DNA from: Gnetum montanum
Lineage: Eukaryota; Streptophyta; Gnetopsida; Gnetales; Gnetaceae
Direction of reading: 5' to 3'
Length of the DNA: 22,932 nucleotides
NCBI GenBank assembly: GCA_015680685.1
Contig: MNCI01030303.1
Coordinates: 1 to 22,932 of the forward strand
Every line of letters begins with the position of its first letter. Position 1 is the first letter of the stretch. The position numbers and the translations under genes are program-made. This document shows positions 1-7,600 of the stretch, one piece after another. Under the pieces are notes generated by a model that was given only the letters and a program-made list of their open reading frames with translations, was not told where the DNA came from and searched no databases.

Positions 1-405
1 ATGCCACATCTATTTTTTATGATATCTACTATTGTATTGGTGTTGCCATTCTAGCCTTATTCCATTGAGTTTAATAAAGGTTGGGCTAATAGTATATGTT
101 CCTAAATCTTCTAAATTATTTGTGCCTATCAACAAGTCATAGCTTCTCATTTCATAGTGATTGATTGTGATGTGGATTATGTTGTTTCTTATTCTAATAG
201 GAATGGTAGCTTTATGATTGCTTGCCATCTTTTGGGTATTGAACCTAATGTATTTTTGGAGAGTCTTCCCAAAGATTTGTGAGTATAATATGCTATTTTG
301 CTAAAGAAACTTTAGTGCCTAAATCTATCAATGCATCTATAGGATATGATTTATAATTTAATTTTAATAAACAAACTACATATAGGTAAATTAGTTCTAT
401 GTCTA
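1..405 (-). pseudogene. EPRV copy 1: aspartic protease region (5' part of pol)
   Basis: This is the retropepsin-like protease part of an endogenous caulimovirid polyprotein, read on the minus strand. The frame passes through ALIDLGT at 314-325, in the place of the usual D-T/S-G active site, then a short break, then an open stretch (228 to 10) with LLIGT-type sequence. Copy 2 near 20.7-21.15 kb repeats the region in the same orientation with the same DLG triplet, and there RT and RNase H follow, which fixes the identity. Here the downstream RT lies beyond the left edge. Breaks include a frame change and stops between the two blocks. The family protease would cut the viral polyprotein; this copy is not functional. 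Confidence 0.72.
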
Positions 406-545
406 GTGTTCATACTTAATGTCAAGATAGGCATAGTTTGAGTCTCCTTTTGATATTACATTTGTTAATTTAAAAAATGGTTCTTTCTACAACTTTCATA
501 ACTTAATTATTATCATTTGGTACATAGGATACCTTTTGATAGGAT

Positions 546-2374
546 CTATGAGATATTGCCAATAATATTCATGGAACATACATAATAATCTGAATCACTA
601 TCATTATCAATATAATGTTGATCTATATCATAATTAGAATCACTAATTATGTAGTTAGAGTATTCTTCAAATTTGATTAGTATGCCACCTAGTTCAAATT
701 CTATATTTTCATTAACAACAAAATCATAATAGTTTTTTGATAGGTTGTATTCTTCTTTAAAATTAAACTTTCTCAAATGTTTATGTTTCTTGGGACAATC
801 ATAGGCATAATGATTTTCTTAGTAGAGAAAACAAAAAATGTCCTACTTGTTGGCACATGTTTTTATGTGTTTGAACATACTACAGAATACCTTTCTAGAA
901 GATGGTTTATAGTCCTTTGGTTTCCATTTTTAATGTTGTTGGAAACACTTATAATAGTGTTTAGAGGAAGATATTTCTTTCTTTGGTGGTTTATAATCAT
1001 AGTTTTTAGGACATGTCTCATAATAGAAAGAATGGCCCAATTTTCATTCGGTTTCTTCCATTTTTTAATGCTTGCATATCCTAACATATAGTGATATTAG
1101 TATGTTCTAGGAATTGCATAATTTTTCTAAAGCTAAAAGCTTATATTATTTTCCCTACCAAATCTAACTCATGTTTATATCTCTCAATAAACTCAGATGG
1201 GAAAGATCTGGCTAACTGTTCTTTTGTAGTTCTATGGTGGGCTAGTTTTTCTCAATAATACCAATTTTACATTTGTTTCATATATGGATCACAATATTTA
1301 TTGTCTTTTAAAGTTTCGCTTAGAAATTTCCTTCAAAATTCATCATTTTAATATGTTTTGTTTCCTATAAATTCTTTGGTTATTGCACTAATGAATTGTA
1401 GAAGGGATCCATCTAAGAGCTAATTCCTTTTGTCATGAGATATCTGATTCGACATCAATGTAAATTCCCGAAAAAAATTAAAGACACAATTCTACATTGC
1501 ATGTGTTGCTATTTTTATTTCTAAAATTACTTTTATGATCTCTAGCTCCATTAATTTCATCAACCAACTTTTGTCTATCTAAAGAATCTAGATTGTCCAT
1601 GCAATACTATGGATCCTTTATACTCATTAGTTGGAAAGTTACTTGAGGATAATCTGCAGTAGGTGTTGCTAGTTGTTCTTGTTCTTCATGTTTTCATTTG
1701 AAGTTGTGATCCATTACTCATGAGGATTCTTCATTGGCATTGATCAATTTACCTTCACATTGCTATTTTCTAGTTTATCTGTGTTTATTCTAACTAGTCT
1801 TATAATCAGAACGTTTGTTAGATGGAGTTGTAGAGTTATGTGTAGTGGGACTATTCAATATTTGTTTTTGTACCCATTTCTGTACTACCAAACTAATGCC
1901 CTTGATATCTCATTATGATTTTCTAATTTCTATGAGGCATTTGGTTATGTTTAAAAATGTAGAGTTAATATGAGCATTTGCCCAATTCTATAGTTTTCTC
2001 ATGTCTATAGGTGGATCTACTAAGTATTTTTTGTACATTCGATGAGGTCTTTCTATGGGTTTTTCTTGTTCGGTTGAATTGATTTGTGGAATGAATTCTT
2101 TGTTAGATTCATCATCTGAGCTTTCAATTTTTTCATTTGTATTTATCCTAAGTAAGACATCACATTCAACATAATGGTAGGAAGATCCATGTTTAGTAGT
2201 AGAGGGATGTTTATAGGATGAATTTACTATTTCTTCAGATCTTGACTCAACCTCTTCTATTAATCTTAGATTCTCTACTAGTCTTGAACTCTCACATGTG
2301 AGTATTTTCTTAGGGTTAGCAATTATTCCTAATTCAGGAAATAAGGCTTTAAGTTTCTTTTCACAAAAGTGCAA
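546..2374 (-). pseudogene. EPRV copy 1: coat protein (Gag-like) region
   Basis: Coat-protein part of the caulimovirid polyprotein, upstream of the protease. In minus-strand order there is an open N-terminal block (2374-1988, 128 codons) rich in acidic residues, including an ESSDDES run, as is usual for caulimovirid coat N-termini. Next comes a core around 1640-1080 with many stops and frame changes; copy 2 preserves the same core better. Then follow a Lys/Asn-rich basic stretch (about 1087-863), a CCHC-like knuckle (795-833) and an acidic tail (776-546). The first Met of the open block is at 2374, but the true start is unknown because upstream DNA is AT-rich and non-coding. Assignment rests on the order coat, knuckle, protease and on copy 2. 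Confidence 0.62.
795..833 (-). other. Degenerate CCHC zinc knuckle of EPRV copy 1
   Basis: On the minus strand the codons read C-F-L-Y-stop-E-N-H-Y-A-Y-D-C followed by PKKHK. That is the spacing of a C-x2-C-x4-H-x4-C nucleic-acid-binding knuckle with the second Cys changed to Tyr and an in-frame TAA just after it. Knuckles of this kind end caulimovirid coat proteins and bind nucleic acid. In copy 2 the N-terminal half of the motif is missing. Confidence 0.6.
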
Positions 2375-2846
2375 TTATACAATAAACCTTAATTCTTATA
2401 ATTGTAAACTTAATGTAAAAATAAATATTCAAAGTGATTTTATAATAAATGAAAATTTTTAATGTAAAATAACTAAATATAAATCAACATTTTAATCCAA
2501 AAAAAATTGATTGATATTTAAATTACTAGCCATCTTGTATGTCAATTAGAGATGTTCAACATGTCAATCAAGATTCTTCTTCTATACATTTGATGCTTTA
2601 AATGATATTTTTCTTTTTGTTACAATAATTATTATCAAAAATATATATATTCCAAAATCATAGTCATTTTTCTTCCTTGGTATATTTCATTTCAATAGCT
2701 AAGTCAATAATTCTCTATGAAACTGACCATATCAATTCTGTAGTATATGTTCCTCTTTAAGATACTTGTAACCAATATTAATTTTCTTACTACATTAAAT
2801 ATTACTCTAGAACTATCCATTCAATAAGCTACAAGAATGATGTCTT
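2375..2846. other. AT-rich stretch without a recognisable gene
   Basis: Very AT-rich sequence between the coat region of EPRV copy 1 and the LINE fragment, with many short A and T runs and ATATAT near 2641-2650. No open frame of useful length and no known motif were seen on either strand. It may be viral 5' untranslated or intergenic DNA, or host DNA next to the insertion; the sequence does not decide. Confidence 0.5.
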
Positions 2847-3099
2847 AGATGGTTTAGAGATGTGCAAAGAAGATCCAACATTGAGCCAATAGGCAAAGGT
2901 TACTACATCACTATTCCAGAAAGCCACTAGAAGCAAGATTAGAAAAGATATGGAAAAAAATGATTGAAGATGATTTGAAGAAACTACAAATAAACAAAGA
3001 TCTAGCTCTTGATAGAGGTAGATAGGAAAAAAAGAAAAAAAAAATCATTTAGTTAACCCCAATTTGTTGGAACACGACAAGGATGATGATGATGATGAT
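2847..3099 (+). mobile_element. RTE-like LINE, 3' end fragment
   Basis: This is the C-terminal end of a plant RTE-clade non-LTR retrotransposon polyprotein. Visible pieces are RWFRDVQRRS at the left, then PLEARLEKIWKKMIEDDL and NKDLALDRGR, and last LVNPNLLEHDKDDDD running into (GAT)6. The arginine/tryptophan start, the ALDRGRW-like block, the NP-containing tail and a terminal GAT microsatellite are typical of this family's 3' end. At least two frameshifts separate the blocks (frames change near 2921 and 3040) and there is an A-rich slip at 3027-3044. Only about 250 bases remain, so the copy is 5'-truncated, as LINE insertions usually are. It lies next to the broken end of the ULP1-like gene. 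Confidence 0.72.
3082..3099 (+). repeat. (GAT)6 microsatellite, LINE 3' tail
   Basis: Six uninterrupted GAT units directly after the last LINE codons. RTE elements lack a poly(A) tail and usually end in a short tandem repeat, so this marks the LINE 3' end. Confidence 0.8.
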
Positions 3100-3273
3100 T
3101 TCATATTACTATAAAGACAATTTATGATCAATATTTTACTTGTCATATTATCCATAACAATAGGCATTCGATCATATACATTTTTCTAGTCCTAATATTT
3201 GCTAGAAGAAATATTTTGCAATAACCTATAATGATAATGATCCTCTCCTAAATTTGCAGATGAAGATTTTTTC
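3100..3273. other. Short spacer without a recognised gene
   Basis: AT-rich DNA between the LINE tail and the last supported exon of the ULP1-like gene. Minus-strand frames contain weak coding-like pieces, but the later catalytic motifs of a C48 protease (His-Trp, Asp, Gln, Cys) were not found here. Confidence 0.4.
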
Positions 3274-3887
3274 TTAATTTCAGCTTGCCATCTTCCTTTT
3301 TAAATGCTCTATAAAATTTTAACAATAAAGATGGATCAAAGAAATAATATGGTAAATAAAATTTTTGAATACCTTGCACATCCTTGAAATAGTATCTAAA
3401 TATTGTGTCATTTAAATATTGTTTTGATTTTAAACTTGCTAAATCACTTTCCTTGAGAACATCATCCTATAGACAAACAATTTTCTTTGTAATGTTTTTC
3501 AAGATGAATTTCCTATTCTTTTTTTCATGAATTTGAAGAATTAATAAATTAAAATAATTATTTCACTAATATGACAAATGTAGAACTAAAATTTTGAATG
3601 TTACCTTTTTGGCATTCTCATCATGTTAATGACATAAGTATCCTGATTATCAAACATGCATGAATAATATAGAAATAATATCAATATGGTAAATTTTAAT
3701 TTGTGTATTAATAATTCTATAAATTTTTGTACCTTATCAATTGACCTATCTTCCAAGCTTATGATGATATCCTTATAAGTATTTTTTATTTCTAAAATAT
3801 TTTTGTATTTCTCTTCTTCACATTTCATATTAAAAGTATCTTCATCTATTNTATGGTAAATGTAGTCATTAAAGTTATTAACAAAAT
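3274..3887 (-). pseudogene. ULP1-like (C48) protease gene remnant with introns
   Basis: Four exons can be placed on the minus strand: 3887-3733, 3642-3605, 3512-3373 and one starting at 3308. Introns begin GT and end AG (GTACAA, GTAACA and GTATTC donors) and the joins keep one frame. Exon 3 encodes SDLASLKSKQYLNDTI and a following RYYFKDVQ; the next exon gives EHLKRK. The pattern acidic-Asp-Leu, a short linker, LNDTI, an aromatic helix and a Lys-rich turn matches the start of the ULP1/SENP SUMO-protease catalytic domain. The catalytic triad lies further downstream and is not visible, so the gene is truncated. One stop interrupts exon 3. Base 3851 is N. It could be a host gene or cargo of a transposon; ULP1-like domains occur in plant MULEs. 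Confidence 0.52.
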
Positions 3888-4824
3888 CTGTAAATAAATT
3901 ATAGTTTTTGACATTGAGATTAATAACAACTACAGAGAACATAACATTTGTGTTGTAAAAAATCAATTAAATTCTTTTAAAAATAAAAAGGAGACCATTA
4001 TTATTATATTTTTATAATCAACAATAGTGTAGGATGAAAAAATTCTAAATTTTTCTTATAATAATAGAAACCCTCCATTTCCTTAATCTACTAGCCATGC
4101 TAATCTCATCATCAAGAGATATTAAGTATTGATGTAGCATTGATTGAACAGATAGTTGAAGTCTTAGTTCATCTTTAAAGAACTCACCTTTTCAAACAAG
4201 CTAATGAACATATAATTATTAATAGAATATCTAGAATAAAAGCATGTTTAAGTATATCATGTTGAAAGTGCAAAATGTAAAGGATAAATAATTAGAAACA
4301 TATATATGTCACAAATATTGTCAATGTTGAGTTCTTTTGAACGCACTATAAAAAAATCCCTATTGACAAAGAATTGAACAAATGCTACCTTTCAGAAATG
4401 AACATACTTCATTTGATCATGCTTCTACTCTAATGTTATCATTCAATTAATAATAGAGTTCCTTGGCTCATCCTTTCCCTTCGGATTCTTAAAATACATC
4501 TATCCACTAAGAATCATATCCACTGGTATTTCTATTTTATATTATCTAAGAACTTGTAGTGGATGGAATAAATTTACATTAGATATTTCAAGTTGTTCTT
4601 TCTAAAATTCTCATCAGATGATATCATAGGACAATATTGAAGTATTTCATTTTAGTACACAAAAAATATATCATTCCATTTCTTATATAATGTATCATCC
4701 ATATGAAAGAAAATTTTTCATTCTTATAGAGCCTTAAAAGTTGGCATACTAAAATAATCGAAATAATATGTCATTAGTTCATTTTAAGAAAAATAATTAC
4801 ATGTAGAAATTCAATGAGAATATT
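3888..4824 (-). other. Coding-like fragments upstream of the ULP1-like exons
   Basis: Mostly AT-rich. On the minus strand about 4780-4590 holds one frame with a few stops, containing HMDDTLYKKWNDIFFVY. Near 4530-4440 another frame reads VDMILSG and FKNPKGKDEP. These may be exons of the same gene as the ULP1-like exons, since order and strand agree, but I could not place splice sites and recognise no domain. The rest, about 3970-4430, shows nothing. Confidence 0.3.
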
Positions 4825-5286
4825 TTAGTATATACTTGAAAATAAATTTGAGGCTATCATACATAGGATTAAGCTTCTTTGAAAATCCACCATTTGATAA
4901 TTTTCTAATATTATTTTGAGCCAAGTAGCTTCTGGCATGCCTTGGTGTCTCACAAGATCATATGTCTATGATCCTGATAGAATGGTAATTCCTATCATCT
5001 TCTTTGTTGCTATGTCATCTTGCCACTTATAGCATGTTGGTGTAAATTATCTCCCACTAGAAACTTTGTAAGGTATTAATATATAGTCATGAATGATTCT
5101 GACTAGATATTTTATCATTAAGGCAAGGAGATCCTCAATGTACTTCATGCTCATTATTCTTATTCTAAACTTAATAGGAGCTTGATTGCATTGGTTTATT
5201 TTAATCTAATAACTTATTAAAAATTTCAAGTGGAAAAATTCTCTCTGTGTTAATGCAACTTTAATTCCTTTACTTATAATATTCAT
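4825..5286 (-). pseudogene. Unidentified coding-like frame (about 154 codons)
   Basis: One minus-strand frame runs from an ATG at 5286 to a TAA at 4825 with only three internal stops. It has no frameshift, and amino-acid composition looks protein-like (TPTCYKWQDDIATKKMIGI, RHQGMPEATWLKIILENY). I do not recognise the product. It lies upstream of, and on the same strand as, the ULP1-like exons, so it may be an earlier exon of that gene. An alternative is a movement-protein-side fragment of EPRV copy 1, but I saw no movement-protein motif. The internal stops are TAG/TAA codons where Gln or Trp would fit. Confidence 0.35.
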
Positions 5287-5539
5287 GGCTGTTACTGTAG
5301 GACCCAGATTTTTTATTTATCTTGAATAAATTTATTCTAGGGAAGCCTTCGATAAATACTATAAGATGTGCAGAAAACTTCTCATATGATGTGTCAATAG
5401 GAGTTTGATGTATCTATCATAAGGATGGTTCATATGATTGAACATATATAGAATCACATAGGATATATGCATTAGTCTCTTCTACTAGAAGAATCTTTTA
5501 ATATAGGAGATAATCTTAGCCTTTGAATGATTCATCTCT
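5287..5539. other. Spacer without a recognised gene
   Basis: A short minus-strand frame (about 5440-5290) looks weakly coding (SYEKFSAHLIVFIEGFPRI) but matches nothing I know. It could extend the unidentified frame next to it after a frameshift. Confidence 0.3.
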
Positions 5540-6345
5540 AAAACACCACAAAATTTGGGTGACAACACCTCAATGGAAAATTTGTCTAAGTGTCAACATG
5601 AGGAAAATTTTTTCGAAGTGTTGACAACAGTTGCAAAATGTTTTCTAAGTGTTGTGCTATGCTTCCATTCTCCCTACTACACTCTAGAGTGTAGTCAGCA
5701 TAGCATGTACTTTAGTGGCTAGTTTGCCTAAGTGTCAAGCCAGGAGTTGTCAAGCTAGGTTAGAATGGAAGAAATAGGTTCGAAAATTTTCTAACTTCTA
5801 AGGCTATATGTCTTGCTACACTCCAGAGCATAGCCAATGTAACACGAATGATGAATGCAAGTTTTTCCAATTTTTTCTAAGTGTCAGTGCTACGCTCTCA
5901 CTTTCTCCTGCTACACTTTAAAGAGTAGTTAGCACTGGGCTTCAATTTTTGTAGAATTTTCCTAACTATTGGGCTATGCTCTAAAGTGTAGCTAGTGTAG
6001 CAAAGTAGGATAGCCTCAAAAATCTTCCAGAGCTCAGCACTAGCCTCCATCTTAGCCTCAACACTCCTTCAACAAGTAATATCAACAATTTTCATTTCTT
6101 TTGCACCCCCTATTTGTCCCAAGATTATACCTATGCTTGACCCCACTTGAAAGAGGGGAGAGTGTAGTCTCAAACTATAGCCTTCAAATTGCACTATTTG
6201 CAAATACATTGTAGTCTTTTTGACTCTAGCAAATGTAGTCTTAGTAGCATAGTCACAGTATGGAAGTCTCTTGGGATCCATTGAAGCACACTAGAGCATA
6301 GCACCATTTGCTCTAGTGGGAGTGTAGCGAGGGTCAGCATTTTCC
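5540..6345. repeat. Cluster of palindromic GCTACACTCT/AGAGTGTAGC motifs
   Basis: A degenerate motif recurs at least five times: 5676-5695, 5815-5834, 5911-5928, 5973-5992 and 6289-6318. Each has a left half near GCTAYRCTCT and a right half that is its inverted copy. Between them the phrases CTAAGTGTC and TTTTCTAACT also recur. No gene is present. The cluster lies just upstream of a G-box and TATA box and then the gag gene, so it resembles the U3 enhancer region of the Tat element's 5' LTR. LTR ends were not located, so this placement is inference. Related motifs reappear at about 15.83-16.74 kb. Confidence 0.6.
5676..5695. repeat. Perfect 20-bp palindrome
   Basis: ACTACACTCTAGAGTGTAGT equals its own reverse complement. 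It is nested in a further inverted pair, TGCTATGC at 5655-5662 and GCATAGCA at 5698-5705, making an asymmetric hairpin of about 50 bases. It is the best-preserved unit of the motif cluster. Confidence 0.9.
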
Positions 6346-6358
6346 CAACTACCTTCAT

Positions 6359-6410
6359 GCCACGTGACACCTGATCCGCATTTCATGTCAACACTAATCC
6401 TATAAATACC
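6359..6410 (+). promoter_or_regulatory. Candidate LTR promoter: G-box plus TATA box
   Basis: GCCACGTGAC at 6359-6368 contains the plant G-box core CACGTG. The strong TATA box TATAAATA lies at 6401-6408, followed by CCCC. The spacing of about 40 bases, the plus orientation and the position between the palindromic repeats and gag all fit a retrotransposon U3 promoter. Transcription would begin near 6430-6440. No experimental support is implied. Confidence 0.5.
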
Positions 6411-7600
6411 CCTATGTTTTACATTTTAGGAGTTGGCAAATCAAAAGCATGGCTGGAAAATTCAAACTTTGGCGGGCATTTTTCAGTTGGCGATTTGGCA
6501 CTCACATGGCATTTTTCACTTGACAAAATTGAGGCAAATCGAGCACCCCTACACCCTAGAGTGCTTAGCACCTTAGCAACACCTTTGCACACTACAACAT
6601 ACTATAGCTTATAGGACACCATGGTAGCCAACCCAGTAGGTGAACGCTTCATGGAAAATGTTGGTTTTCATAGCCTAGACACCCTAGAGATTGTGACTAT
6701 GCTACCTACTACACCTATTTGCACACCATGTACCTCCTCACTTCTCCTTTGCAATTGCTATGCTCCCCCATTTTGGGCAGTGCCATTCTTTCTCTCTCAA
6801 ACTCCATTGCATTCTCAAGCATTTTCTTGGCATTTTGGCATTGTGCCTACATTGTTTTTGCTATTTCATGCATATTTGCACATTCGCACCATCATTCTTG
6901 CACTAGGAAACCTTGCTATGCTTGGGCTTAGTCAGCCCTGATACCACCAAAGACACCATGTAAACCCCTAACACTCATTTGTTGAAACACTTTGTAAGTC
7001 CTAGTTTGATCGACAAGACCATATCGAGAGCTCCACCTCCATTTTCCCCTCCAGTGATGGCCCTTTGGACAAGGGTATGGTTAGGGCTATACTATAGCTA
7101 TGGACACCTCAGTGTGACTATTCTAGTTGCTAACATTTTCAATCACTATAGTTTTCTAGTGCTAGAAGGAGGTTCATGCCATTTCCTTCTATGTTCAATG
7201 GTAGTCCTACATGCTCTCTACACCTCCATTACTAGCTTTAAGCTAGCATAGACTCAACACCCTTGTGAACTTACCATGGTAGTAGCTAAATCATAGGCCA
7301 ATGTAGGAGTTTTCTACAAGTTAGTTAGTGTATATTGGACCCAGTTGTTGATTCCCTTGAAACCCCATTAGATGAAAGCCAAAGTGTATCCTTGACACTT
7401 ACCCAAAACTCTAGGAAAGTCTATCCCTAGATTGCCAAGAAATGGACATCAAACAGGATTATAAAATCATACACTAGAATGGGAGGGTAGACTTCCCTAC
7501 CCCTAATGATTTCATTTCATTCATCAAGACCTTTCGATGGTTGCTTAACTAATGCATTTAACTGAGTGGCTCGAATGAGCATGATGTGACAATAAACTAT
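6411..7600 (+). other. Leader / R-U5-like region without a real gene
   Basis: Pyrimidine-rich on the plus strand, with several short chance open frames (6414-6614, 6621-6941, 6979-7251) that overlap in different frames and show no domain. GCTACAC-like words still occur near 6550-6610. The region lies between the candidate promoter and the start of the gag frame, so it probably contains the rest of the LTR and the untranslated leader of the Tat element. A plus-strand primer-binding site was not recognised. Confidence 0.4.

Noticed and set aside
777-1091. Plus-strand open frame of 104 codons
   Set aside because: Shadow of the minus-strand basic region and knuckle of the EPRV coat gene. It is very hydrophobic because it is the complement of Lys/Asn-rich codons.
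2375-5540. Movement protein of EPRV copy 1
   Set aside because: Position and strand would suit it, but the LINE and ULP1-like exons intervene and no movement-protein motif was seen in the coding-like frames.
6935-6946. GCCCTGATACCA, whose reverse complement TGGTATCAGGGC resembles the initiator-Met tRNA primer-binding site
   Set aside because: It matches 11 of 12 bases on the minus strand, but no LTR boundary lies beside it and no minus-strand element starts there. EPRV coding on that strand ends more than 4 kb away. Probably chance or a remnant I cannot place.
6414-7251. Four overlapping plus-strand open frames upstream of gag
   Set aside because: Different overlapping frames, biased pyrimidine-rich composition, no domain and no continuation. 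Best read as leader DNA.
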